Shown here piece after piece: positions 17,576-24,680 of a stretch of 64,000 bases of DNA. A program made the translations under genes and the position numbers. Position 1 is the first letter of the stretch, and each line of letters opens with the position of its first letter. This DNA comes from CAVQUE01 sp046290435 (GTDB taxonomy: Bacteria; Actinomycetota; Acidimicrobiia; Acidimicrobiales; UBA8592): the NCBI GenBank assembly GCA_046290435.1, contig JBKAGO010000066.1, positions 62,001 to 126,000 of the forward strand. The letters run 5' to 3'. The notes beneath the pieces are model-generated. The model ran no database searches and had not been told where the DNA came from. It saw only the letters and a program-made list of their open reading frames with translations.

Positions 17576-17740
17576 AGTGGGCTCCCGGCCCGGGTGAACG
17601 CGTCGTCTGTCCCACGGCGCTGATCACCGGGCCGGGGGTCGCTCAGCCGGGACGGCCCGGCCACCAGGGCCGGGAAGTGCGAGGCTGCCCCGGCGGGTTC
17701 ACCGCCCCGTGCACGCGTCCCAAACGGAGGAACAACCGAC

Positions 17741-18037
17741 ATGACAACGATGCAGGCCGTCTGGAACGGCAAGATCATCGCCACGAGCGACGACACCGTC
17801 GTGGTCGAGGGCAACCACTACTTCCCGGCCGACAGCGTCGACCCGGGCGTGCTCCTGGCCTCCGACAAGACCACCGTCTGCCCCTGGAAGGGCACCGCCA
17901 ACTACCACTCGATCGTCGTCGACGGCGCCGAGAACGCCGATGCCGCCTGGTACTACGCCACGCCCAAGGACGCAGCCGCAGAGATCGCCGGCCGCATCGC
18001 CTTCTGGCGCGGCGTCGAGGTGCGCCCCGCAGAGTGA
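17741..18037 (+). CDS. DUF427 family small protein
   Basis: A 98-residue single-domain protein matching DUF427: QAVWNGKIIATSDDTVVVEGNHYFP at the N-terminus, the conserved TVCPWKGTANY around residue 47, and AAWYYATPKDAA near residue 68. The family is widespread in actinobacteria and of unknown biochemical role. A GGAGGAAC ribosome site lies 9 bases upstream. It stands alone between the transporter operon and another small gene. Confidence 0.85.
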   Translation: MTTMQAVWNGKIIATSDDTVVVEGNHYFPADSVDPGVLLASDKTTVCPWKGTANYHSIVVDGAENADAAWYYATPKDAAAEIAGRIAFWRGVEVRPAE

Positions 18038-18138
18038 TCTGGCAACCATCTCGAGACTCGTGACGTAACGGATCGGTGCGGTCGTCGTCTTGCACCGTGG
18101 ACGGGATCCGCCGTCCGCTACGAACCAGGAGCACACCG

Positions 18139-18381
18139 ATGACCAGCGCTGAGCACTCCGGCATCCGCATCGAGATCGAGATCCAGCCCGGTTACCAGCC
18201 TCCGGCCCGCGTCGCCGCCGCCCTCGTCGAACTCGGTGACGCACTCGAAGAGGCCGCCGGCGACGTCGCTGGATACGGATTCATGGACACCGTCAAGCAG
18301 CAGGTCCAGGTCCAGCCGCTGCCGAACCTGTCCCGACGGCTCACGAACAACGAGGTCATCGAAGGCGTCTTCAAGTTCTGA
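18139..18381 (+). CDS. small hypothetical protein
   Basis: 80 residues, opening MTSAEHSGIRIEIEIQPGY, soluble, with one helical segment (about residues 25-45) and a charged C-terminus ending in EGVFKF. The start ATG has AGGAG 8 bases upstream. Codon use is like its neighbours and the reading frame is clean, so it is very likely real, but I recognise no family. It lies between DUF427 and the amine-oxidase gene on the same strand. Confidence 0.65.
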   Translation: MTSAEHSGIRIEIEIQPGYQPPARVAAALVELGDALEEAAGDVAGYGFMDTVKQQVQVQPLPNLSRRLTNNEVIEGVFKF

Positions 18382-18430
18382 GTCCGGCTCCCAGCAAACA
18401 GCGCGGGGTGCTCGGGTTCGCCCGACTCCA

Positions 18431-18436
18431 TAGGAT
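18431..18436 (+). promoter_or_regulatory. -10 box for leaderless flavin amine oxidase gene
   Basis: TAGGAT, 8 bases upstream of the ATG at 18445. Confidence 0.5.
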
Positions 18437-18444
18437 CGGCACCC

Positions 18445-19626
18445 ATGAGACGCCGGGACTTCGTCAAGATGTGTGCGGTCCTCGGCATCGCCGGGCCCGT
18501 CGTGGCCTGCGGTGGCGACGACGAGCTCGATGAGGCAACCGGTGACCCTGGCGGGAGTGCGACGTCGGTCCTCATCGTCGGCGCGGGTGCGGCCGGCCTG
18601 TCCGCCGGGTACTTGCTGACGCAACAGGGCATCGACTGCACGATCCTCGAGGCGGGATCGACCCACGGTGGTCGCATCCGACGCGCCGATGACTTCGTCG
18701 ACTTCCCCATCCCGCTCGGCGGCGAGTGGCTCCACGACGAGGCCGACGTCCTGGCCGACATCGTCGCCGACGACGCCGTCGAGATCGGCACCGAGCTCGT
18801 CGGCTACGAGCCCGACGACCAGTTCGGGTTCTACGACGGTGCGGAGCTGACGATCGGCCCGCTCGGCGAATACACCGACCTCAAGTTCGTCGGGGCCACC
18901 TGGCTGGACTTCTTCGACACCTACGTGGTGCCCGGCATCGCCGACAAGATGGTGTTCGACACGGTGGTGGAACGCATCGACCACGGCGGCGATCAGGTGG
19001 TCGTCACCGATGCCGCCGGCACCGAGTACAGCGCCGACTTCGTCGTCGTCACCGTGCCGCTCACCATCCTGCGTGACGGCGACATCGAGTTCGTCCCCGA
19101 TCTCGACGAGGACCGGCGTGCGGCGCTCGCCGACGCCGACGTCTGGGGCGGCATGAAGGTGTTCGTCGAGTTCTCCGAGCGCTTCTACCCGACGTTCGTG
19201 GCCTTCCCCGACAGCGACACACGCGAAGGCCAGCGCGTCTACTACGACGCCGCGTACGGCCAGCGCAGCGAAGCGCACGTGCTCGGCCTGTTCGCTGTCG
19301 GTGCACCCGCCGAGCCGTACCAGGCCCGCACCGGCGACGAGCTGCGTGATCACATCCTGGCCGAGCTCGACGAGGTCTTCGACGGAGCGGCGTCGCCTGC
19401 GTACCTGGGGCACATCGCGCAGAACTGGAGCGCCGAGCCGTTCGTGCGCCAGGCGTACCTGGCCGACCATGCCGACTGGCAGGTCGCTCGCGAACTCGGC
19501 AGACCGGGGGGCGACCGCCTCTACTTCGCCGGCGACGCCTACACCGACGGCGAGAACTGGAGCGAGGTGCACGTCGCCGCCGCCTCGGCCCGCACCGCCG
19601 TCGAGGCGATCATCGACCGGCTCTGA
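18445..19626 (+). CDS. exported flavin monoamine oxidase-family lipoprotein
   Basis: A 393-residue FAD oxidoreductase. The N-terminus MRRRDFVKM is a Tat-type twin-arginine motif and the lipobox GPVVAC (Cys about 22) follows, so it is probably a folded, Tat-exported lipoprotein. After a short linker comes the Rossmann motif VLIVGAGAAGLSAGYLL (about residue 41) with the Glu-containing second strand TILEAGSTHGGRIRR, then a middle amine-oxidase fold and the C-terminal FAD motif YFAGDAYTDGENW. Relatives oxidise amines or polyamines, or act as flavin desaturases; the substrate here is unknown. It is transcribed alone, apparently leaderless. Confidence 0.88.
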   Translation: MRRRDFVKMCAVLGIAGPVVACGGDDELDEATGDPGGSATSVLIVGAGAAGLSAGYLLTQQGIDCTILEAGSTHGGRIRRADDFVDFPIPLGGEWLHDEADVLADIVADDAVEIGTELVGYEPDDQFGFYDGAELTIGPLGEYTDLKFVGATWLDFFDTYVVPGIADKMVFDTVVERIDHGGDQVVVTDAAGTEYSADFVVVTVPLTILRDGDIEFVPDLDEDRRAALADADVWGGMKVFVEFSERFYPTFVAFPDSDTREGQRVYYDAAYGQRSEAHVLGLFAVGAPAEPYQARTGDELRDHILAELDEVFDGAASPAYLGHIAQNWSAEPFVRQAYLADHADWQVARELGRPGGDRLYFAGDAYTDGENWSEVHVAAASARTAVEAIIDRL

Positions 19627-19663
19627 CGGCTGACGGCAAGCCGAAGCCGGCGACGCCGGTGCG

Positions 19664-20002
19664 TCACTCCTGGATGACGAAGATCTTCTTCACCCGTGTG
19701 GGTTGGTGCCAACTGATGACGGCATCGCGGGCGATGGTGAAGCTGTCGCCGGCCTCGAAACGATGCTCGGTGCCGTCGGGGGAGCGGAGGACGATCGTGC
19801 CGTCGATGATGGTGATGAACTCGTCCATCCCGTAGCCGTCGGGGAAGTCCTCGTCGAAGGGCTCTGCCTCCCAGATACCGGCCGAGAAGCCGGTGCCGGT
19901 GGCCGTCTGGGCGCTGGTGCGCGCTGGCGTGCCGACACCGGTGGGCTCGTCGACGAAGTCGGTTGGGTCGGTGTCGATGCGGACGATGCCGGGGTTTGTC
20001 AT
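19664..20002 (-). CDS. cupin-domain protein (EutQ/DUF861-like)
   Basis: A 112-residue single cupin: WEAEPFDEDFPDGYGMDEFITIIDG is the first motif region and FEAGDSFTIARDAVISWHQP the second. The pattern resembles DUF861-type small cupins that sense or hold a small metabolite. Usual histidine metal ligands are mostly replaced, so metal binding is doubtful. The start ATG is followed by TNPGIVRI; a near-consensus CAGAAT box is 6 bases upstream. It is divergent from the chemoreceptor-like gene. Confidence 0.8.
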   Translation of the reverse strand: MTNPGIVRIDTDPTDFVDEPTGVGTPARTSAQTATGTGFSAGIWEAEPFDEDFPDGYGMDEFITIIDGTIVLRSPDGTEHRFEAGDSFTIARDAVISWHQPTRVKKIFVIQE

Positions 20003-20077
20003 CGCGTCATTCTGGCCCAGTTGCGGATATGGGGCGCGAGACCTAAACCCCAGCTGTGTCGAACCGATGACTAAGCT

Positions 20078-21058
20078 ATGGCAAATGCTGTTCTGACTCG
20101 TCGACCGAGGTCCCGATCCCGTGCGATCCCTGCCTTCGATCGGCTGCTGACCCAGAGCCGACCGGCGCTCGACGCGATCGTCGAGAACGTGATGATCGCC
20201 GACCGGTCGTTGACACTGCGCTACGTCAATCCCGCAGCGCTGCACACGCTGCATCTCATCGCCGACGACATCCACCAGGTTTTCGGGCTGCGGATCGACG
20301 AGCTCGTCGGCGGTTCGATCCACCGGTTCCATCACGACCCGGCCAACGTCGAGCGCATTCTCGCCGAGCAGGACCGTTTCACGCTCCCCCACGAGGCCGA
20401 GTTCGGTTTCGGGCGGGTCACCCTGCGGACCAAGATCGTCGGCTTCGACGATCCGGTCGACGGGCGTGTCGGCTATCTCGTCTCGTGGGCCGACGTCAGC
20501 GACCTCCGCCATGCCGAGTCCCAGCGCGAGCAGCTCAGCGAACGCCTCGCCACGGCGGCCAGAGCCGTCGAGGACCTCAACGACAGCATCGGGCCCATTG
20601 CCCGCAGCGCGCACGAGACCGCCGACCTGGCGACCGGCTCGGCCCGTCAGACCCGGGCGCTCGCCGAGGAGATCGTCCGGCTCGACACCCAGAGTTCCGA
20701 GATCCACTCGGCGATCGCATCGATCAGCGCGGTGGCCCAGCAGACGAACCTCCTCGCCCTCAACGCCACGATCGAGGCCGCCCGTGCGGGTGCGGCCGGC
20801 AAGGGGTTCGCCGTCGTCGCAGGCGAGGTGAAGAACCTCGCCGGGAACACCGCGACGGTCACCGCCGACATCGCCATGAACCTCACTGCGATCACCGACC
20901 TCGTCGCCCAGATCCGCGTCGAGATCGAAGACGTCGGGCAGCGCATCGACGACATCGTGGCGCACCAGACGAGCATCGCCGGCGCCGTCGAGGAGCAGAG
21001 CGCCGTGGTGTCCGATCTCGCCCGCAGCATCGCAGAGGCCAGCAACAGCAACAGGTGA
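20078..21058 (+). CDS. soluble methyl-accepting chemotaxis-like protein with PAS domain
   Basis: A 326-residue protein with no membrane segment. Residues 20-140 form a PAS-like sensor (ALDAIVENVMIADRSLTLRYVNPAA), and residues 150-326 a methyl-accepting signalling domain with the highly conserved hairpin tip region SISAVAQQTNLLALNATIEAARAG. It would sense an intracellular signal and, in classical systems, control CheA. No che genes are in the window, so it may work in a different pathway. The signalling domain is short, leaving little room for adaptation helices. A TAAGCT box abuts the start codon, so the exact start remains slightly uncertain. Confidence 0.87.
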   Translation: MANAVLTRRPRSRSRAIPAFDRLLTQSRPALDAIVENVMIADRSLTLRYVNPAALHTLHLIADDIHQVFGLRIDELVGGSIHRFHHDPANVERILAEQDRFTLPHEAEFGFGRVTLRTKIVGFDDPVDGRVGYLVSWADVSDLRHAESQREQLSERLATAARAVEDLNDSIGPIARSAHETADLATGSARQTRALAEEIVRLDTQSSEIHSAIASISAVAQQTNLLALNATIEAARAGAAGKGFAVVAGEVKNLAGNTATVTADIAMNLTAITDLVAQIRVEIEDVGQRIDDIVAHQTSIAGAVEEQSAVVSDLARSIAEASNSNR

Positions 21059-21140
21059 CGTGAGTCGGGGAGACCAAGTAGGGGGCGCAGCCCGGGCGGA
21101 CCCGCACGATGAGCGACGACACGCGACCCCGTCGAAGCGC

Positions 21141-21358
21141 CGGACGCGCCCGCGGACGCGTTGCTCGCCTGCGGTTCGGCTGACCGTCGGACGCGTCGCT
21201 GCTCCCGTGGTTGGCGGTTTCGCAGGGTGATCGCCTGACGCGTCCGCGGACGCGTTGGTGCCCAGGGGTTCGCGATTTCGCAGGTCGCCGGACGCGTCCG
21301 CGGACGCGTCGCTGACCTGGGCATTCGCAGTTTCGGGTGTGATTGTCGGACGCGTCCG
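21141..21358. repeat. imperfect tandem repeats built on a palindromic ACGCGT core
   Basis: Five units start at about 21141, 21188, 21235, 21289 and 21347 (spacing 47, 47, 54, 58). The core is the perfect 18-base palindrome ACGCGTCCGCGGACGCGT, present at 21238-21255 and 21292-21309, with one change at 21144-21161 and half copies at the other two. The rest of each unit shares a degenerate TTCGCAGTTTCGCAGG-like segment. It lies immediately before the HNH endonuclease gene. Confidence 0.8.
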
Positions 21359-21488
21359 GTCCCGGCGAGAGTGTCACAGGGTGTCGCTACGATCGAGGGA
21401 ACCGCCCTTCTCCCCTCTGACCGTTCCTGATCGGGTGCGACACCCAAGGAGGCGAGGGTGGAGAAGACGAGACCTCGAGCGAGGCCCT

Positions 21489-22475
21489 GTGGGTGGGGGT
21501 CCGCTCGGGGCAGAGCTGGTGGCGTTGTCCGGCGAGCTCCGCCGTTATCAGTACCGCATCGTCGTGGCTGCGGCGGCGTTCGCGGAGTCGCCGGAGTGGA
21601 TTCTGGACGGGTCGCCGACGGCGGCGCACTGGCTGGCGACGGTGGCCGATGTCGAGGCGTGCACGGCTCGGGAGTGGATCCGTATCGGCAAAGCGCTCAC
21701 ACAGCTGCCGGTCACGGCTGCGGCGTTCGCGGAGCGGCGCCTGTCGTATTCGACGGTGCGGACCTTGACGCGTACGGCGACGCCGGAGAACGAGGCCGAG
21801 CTCGTCGAGTTGGTCACGGGTGTGCCGGCGTCGGAGGTCGGCAAGGTCATCGCTGCATGGATGCGGCGCAACCTTCCGGCCGAGGACATCGCGGCGCGTC
21901 AGCGGGCGTCGCGTTCGGTGAAGTGGCGTACCGAGGCCGACGGCATGGTCGTGTTCACCCTGCGCCTGCAACCCCACATCGCGGCGGTGTTGATCTCGTT
22001 GTTGTCGGTGCTGGTCATGCGCTCCAAGGCCCGCCGCGAAGCCGACGGCACGTATCCGTCGACGGCGGCGCAGTACGCGGACGCGGTCGAGGAGATCCTC
22101 GACTCCGGCACCGGACGCGTCGACACCGAGGTGATCTTCCATGTCCGCGGCGACGGCGCGACGACTGATGACGGCACCCCGATCTGCGACAGCGTCATCG
22201 CCGAGTTGGTGCCGGACGCGTTCCTGCGGGTGTTGATCCACGACGCGGAGGCCAAGCCCATCAACGCGTCCGGTAGGCAGCGTCACCCCACAGCCCGTCA
22301 ACGACGGGTCGTGAAGGAACGAGACCGCAACTGTGCGGACTGCGGCCGCCACGACCTCGGCGAATACGACCACGTCCCCGCATACGAGACCACCCGCCGC
22401 ACCCTCGTCGAGGAGCTCCAGCTTCGCTGCGCCCCCTGCCACCACCGACGCCATCACCCACCGACGGTCGGCTGA
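21489..22475 (+). CDS. DUF222/HNH endonuclease (13E12-repeat type)
   Basis: A 328-residue protein with a DUF222 region (from about residue 10, ELVALSGELRRYQYRIVVAA) and a C-terminal HNH nuclease: CADCGRHDLGEYDHVPAY with the zinc pairs C-x2-C and C-x2-CHHRRHH. The mycobacterial relatives are the REP13E12 family, multi-copy elements that also serve as phage attachment sites. The GTG at 21489 is in frame with the domain; however the best ribosome site (AAGGAGG at about 21446) serves a GTG at 21458 in a different frame, so an early frameshift is possible. It is preceded by the ACGCGT palindromic repeats. Confidence 0.8.
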   Translation: MGGGPLGAELVALSGELRRYQYRIVVAAAAFAESPEWILDGSPTAAHWLATVADVEACTAREWIRIGKALTQLPVTAAAFAERRLSYSTVRTLTRTATPENEAELVELVTGVPASEVGKVIAAWMRRNLPAEDIAARQRASRSVKWRTEADGMVVFTLRLQPHIAAVLISLLSVLVMRSKARREADGTYPSTAAQYADAVEEILDSGTGRVDTEVIFHVRGDGATTDDGTPICDSVIAELVPDAFLRVLIHDAEAKPINASGRQRHPTARQRRVVKERDRNCADCGRHDLGEYDHVPAYETTRRTLVEELQLRCAPCHHRRHHPPTVG

Positions 22476-22592
22476 CGAGCGGGGGCATCACCCCGAGGTC
22501 AGCGGGCCTCGCCCATGCGAACATGGCGGCGCCGCTCGAGATCGCAGAACAGGTAGCTCATGGAAATCGACACATGACGGCCGCCGACGCGG

Positions 22593-22610
22593 CGTCAACA
22601 GATGTTGACG
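22593..22610. promoter_or_regulatory. palindromic operator over the -35 box of the toxin-antitoxin-like pair
   Basis: CGTCAACA-GA-TGTTGACG, a perfect 8-base inverted repeat with a 2-base centre. Its right arm contains the -35 hexamer TTGACG, so a bound protein, most simply the HTH product of the second gene, would shut off the promoter. Confidence 0.75.
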
Positions 22611-22633
22611 AAGGCTGGCCTCCGAGGTAGCCT
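22605..22633 (+). promoter_or_regulatory. sigma-70-type promoter of the toxin-antitoxin-like pair
   Basis: TTGACG (22605-22610), exactly 17 bases, TAGCCT (22628-22633); the GTG start follows 6 bases later, giving a leaderless mRNA. Confidence 0.75.
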
Positions 22634-22639
22634 GAGCGG

Positions 22640-22876
22640 GTGGACATCGAGGCGACAGCCCGGAAGCACGGGCTCGCCGATGACGACATGCTCCATGCTC
22701 TTCGGCACCACTGGCGAGGCTTCGAGACCGATGATCCCGACGTGACCATGTTCATCGGGCCGTCGACCACCGGTGAGCCGATCGAGGTCGGTGTTGTCGA
22801 TGATGTGGATGGCGTCGCCATCATTCATGCGATGCCTGCCCGATCGAAGTTCCTGAAAGGTTGGTGGACCCCATGA
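22640..22876 (+). CDS. small toxin-like protein of an uncharacterised two-gene module
   Basis: A 78-residue protein, opening MDIEATARKHGLADDDML. It contains ADDDMLHALRHHWRGFETDD, a beta-rich centre TMFIGPSTTGEPIEVGVVDD and an ending IHAMPARSKFLKGWWTP. The order helix, then strands carrying GEPIEVGVV..GVAIIHAMPAR, resembles BrnT/DUF4258/RelE-like small RNase toxins, where a similar strand-strand-HAMPAR segment occurs, but I cannot name the family. It is first in an operon: its TGA overlaps the ATG of the downstream HTH gene (ATGA). A perfect operator covers its -35 box. The toxin role is inferred from size, order and regulation, not shown. Confidence 0.65.
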   Translation: MDIEATARKHGLADDDMLHALRHHWRGFETDDPDVTMFIGPSTTGEPIEVGVVDDVDGVAIIHAMPARSKFLKGWWTP

Positions 22877-23136
22877 CCAAGACACGCGCACAACGCGCCG
22901 AGGCACTCGAGCGCTGGTCCGACGACGTGGACGGCGATGATCTGGTCGAAGCGAAGACCGCAGCGCTTCGTACGATCGCCGAGCTCGTCGAGCGGCGAGA
23001 CGACTTGGACACGGCGTTGCTCGAAGCCGTTCGTGATGCGCGCGGTGCTGACCGTTCCTGGTCAGAGATCGGCGCGATGCTCGGCGTGTCCAAGCAGGCT
23101 GCCCAGCGGAAGTACGCCGCCAAGGTCTCGGCCTAG
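22873..23136 (+). CDS. HTH antitoxin-like DNA-binding protein
   Basis: An 87-residue protein starting MTKTRAQRAEALERW, with a charged N-terminal helix region and a C-terminal helix-turn-helix (RSWSEIGAMLGVSKQAAQRKY at about residues 62-82, a sigma-like/Trp-repressor-like HTH). Toxin-first order with the downstream gene encoding a DNA-binding antitoxin is also found in BrnT-BrnA and HigB-HigA systems. It is translationally coupled to the upstream gene. It is the obvious candidate to bind the CGTCAACA palindrome upstream. Confidence 0.72.
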   Translation: MTKTRAQRAEALERWSDDVDGDDLVEAKTAALRTIAELVERRDDLDTALLEAVRDARGADRSWSEIGAMLGVSKQAAQRKYAAKVSA

Positions 23137-23237
23137 CCATGGACAACAGCCGGGCACGCAAGGTTCGTGCTGGGCCCGTGAGCGAATCAGCGGGAGTCCG
23201 CGACATCCCGGAGCAGGCAGAAGATGGAAGGTGACAC

Positions 23238-23477
23238 ATGGCGTGGACAGTCGTCGAGTGAGGCTCCCTCGAGGACCATGCAGGGCAGTATCGAATCGAA
23301 CGTCAGTCGTGGATGATTCTTGTACTCAACGGTCCCAACGTCCCATTTCAACGGAAACGTTGGCGAGTTCACGTTGTCTCCGCCGGACGGCCCGATCGGG
23401 TGATCGGGCCATTCCGTTCGAGAGATGAAGCGAATGAGGCTCTCCAGGGGATCCGTGCTGGTGAAGACCTTGCGTAG
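23238..23477 (+). pseudogene. small open frame interrupted by an in-frame TGA at codon 8
   Basis: From ATG 23238, preceded by GGAAGG, the frame reads MAWTVVE, then TGA, then a coherent 71-residue stretch ending at TAG 23475-23477. The later part contains SWMILVLNGPNVPF and WRVHVVSAGRPDRVIGPF, with amphipathic and charged composition of a real protein. Translation could alternatively begin at ATG 23313, giving 54 residues. The simplest reading is a small gene with TGG mutated to TGA. No domain recognised. It follows the toxin-antitoxin-like pair, in a stretch rich in broken genes. Confidence 0.5.
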
Positions 23478-23502
23478 ACCGGGAAGGGGTGCCTGATGCG
23501 TC

Positions 23503-23733
23503 CTAGATGATGACGAGGGTGGGCCAGGTCCAGGGGGCGTCCGTATCTCTGGCCCGGGCCTCGATCGCACGGGCGAGGGCCGCGAGTTCTGAGCGGGCAT
23601 CGTTGTGTCCGGAACAGGCCAGGTGCTCCGCTGCGAAACGGCCGCCGTTCGATGTCGTGATCTCCAGGGTGATCGACGGGAACGGGGTTCGCCCCTTGAT
23701 CAGCTCGACATGGGCGATCTCGCCGATCCGATC
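23503..23733 (-). pseudogene. 3' fragment of an unknown gene
   Basis: A 76-residue open stretch reading GEIAHVELIKGRTPFPSITL to the end WTWPTLVII before TAG. Composition and codon use look like a genuine protein, but no usable start codon lies between an upstream in-frame TAA and this segment. It joins directly onto the truncated HEPN-like fragment in another frame, as if a deletion fused the two. Not recognised. Confidence 0.4.
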
Positions 23734-23816
23734 TGGCTGGCCAAGATCACGCTCGCGACGCGGAGGTCGTCGTCGGCCTTATCGAGCCAGCCTCGTCCAC
23801 CGGACGCAGAATCCAT
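23700..23816 (-). pseudogene. truncated HEPN-domain protein start
   Basis: A 38-residue frame with GGRGWLDKADDDLRVASVIL, which matches the opening helix of HEPN (HepT-like) proteins such as W-L-x-K-A-E-x-D-L. The rest of the domain is missing. It begins where an upstream MNT-like gene ends, the standard order of MNT-HEPN pairs. Confidence 0.45.
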
Positions 23817-23976
23817 GCCGACACCCGCGGAAGTGAACACGGCGCCCGTCGAGGAGCGCGGCCCGCTCGACGGTGCCGGGGATCGACGACCGCTGCTCGA
23901 AGCGAGTTCGGTCGGTGAAGCAGACGTCGAATGGGGCCGCAGAAGTGACCGACCGGATCGCCTTGGTCTTCAACTC
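23782..23976 (-). pseudogene. C-terminal remnant of an MNT-like nucleotidyltransferase
   Basis: The 65 residues ending this frame include SAAPFDVCFTDRTRFEQR and SIPGTVERAALLDGRRVHF, resembling the C-terminal part of small nucleotidyltransferases (DVVVxTPExL...GTVxRAAxREGRVL). The catalytic GSxxxG...DxD part is not found upstream. With the HEPN fragment that follows this looks like the ruin of an MNT/HEPN toxin-antitoxin pair. Confidence 0.4.
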
Positions 23977-24292
23977 GATCGCGCCAGCCGGGTCTCGAGC
24001 CTGCGGAGCGACCAGTCCTGCGGCGCGCCCAACGAGCCCGGGCGAGCGCCCCCGATCGTCGTGGTCACCGATGCTGTTGTTCGAGCGAGCGGTGCGCGTT
24101 GGTTTCGCTGGGTGGTGTTCGGGTGCGGTGTCCCAGATGGTGCCGTGTTCGGGCCACAGATTGATGTGCCGGTGCCGAAACAACGGCGCGGAGGGATGCC
24201 AAGGGCCTGCGTGGCCCGAACGCCCACAGCGGAGCGGAGACATGAGGGCAAAACGCACGAGCACGCCTGCGAGAGCAGGCGTGCCGAGCATG

Positions 24293-24365
24293 TACCCCGT
24301 ACGGGATTTGAACCCGTGCTACCACCTTGAGAGGGTGGCGTCCTAGGCCGCTAGACGAACGGGGC
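24293..24365 (-). tRNA. tRNA-Glu (anticodon CTC)
   Basis: Read on the minus strand: acceptor GCCCCGT pairs with ACGGGGT (G1-U72 as in other actinobacterial tRNA-Glu), anticodon arm CCACC-CTCTCAA-GGTGG gives anticodon CTC, and the T arm has GGTTCAAATCC. No CCA is encoded. 73 bases. Confidence 0.96.
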
Positions 24366-24435
24366 TCGGATCCGCCGGAGCGGATTCGACCGGTCGGCAG
24401 CGTAGCGCCTGGGAGCGCTGCTGCGTCACTCGGTG

Positions 24436-24507
24436 TTCGGGGAGGAGGACTCGAACCCCCAATGGCTGGACCAGAACCAGCTGTGTTACCAATTACACCA
24501 TCCCCGA
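24436..24507 (-). tRNA. tRNA-Gln (anticodon CTG)
   Basis: Minus strand: acceptor TCGGGGA/TCCCCGA, D arm with the TGGTGTAATTGGTAACA pattern of tRNA-Gln, anticodon loop TTCTGGT giving CTG, T arm GGTTCGAGTCC. No encoded CCA. It is 70 bases upstream of tRNA-Glu on the same strand and probably co-transcribed. Confidence 0.96.
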
Positions 24508-24668
24508 GCGCAGGCTCTGCGGCCGGCACCCGAAAGCCGCCGCGTCGTTGCGTCGTTGCGTCGGCTGCGAGCCAGTGCAGGATAGCCACCACCGGGGTGG
24601 CCGCCCAACACGCCGGGGCCTGTATTCGCGTCGAGGGCGCGGCTCGCCACCGAGGCGGGTGGTCCTTC

Positions 24669-24674
24669 TAGGGT
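24669..24674 (+). promoter_or_regulatory. -10 box for leaderless thioesterase gene
   Basis: TAGGGT, 6 bases before GTG 24681. Confidence 0.55.
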
Positions 24675-24680
24675 GGCGCC

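Noticed and set aside
20072..20077. Leaderless promoter TAAGCT for the chemoreceptor-like gene
   Set aside because: The box touches the in-frame ATG; the ATG at the right distance is in another frame, so it does not support the chosen start.
21141..21358. CRISPR array
   Set aside because: Spacing is irregular (47-58 bases), the intervening sequence is itself repeated, and no cas genes are near.
23238..23477. Selenoprotein reading of the in-frame TGA
   Set aside because: No SECIS-like hairpin seen after the TGA and no selenocysteine genes in the window.
23605..24330. A 241-codon plus-strand frame ending in the tRNA-Glu region
   Set aside because: It runs antisense through the MNT/HEPN fragments and into a tRNA gene and has no domain.
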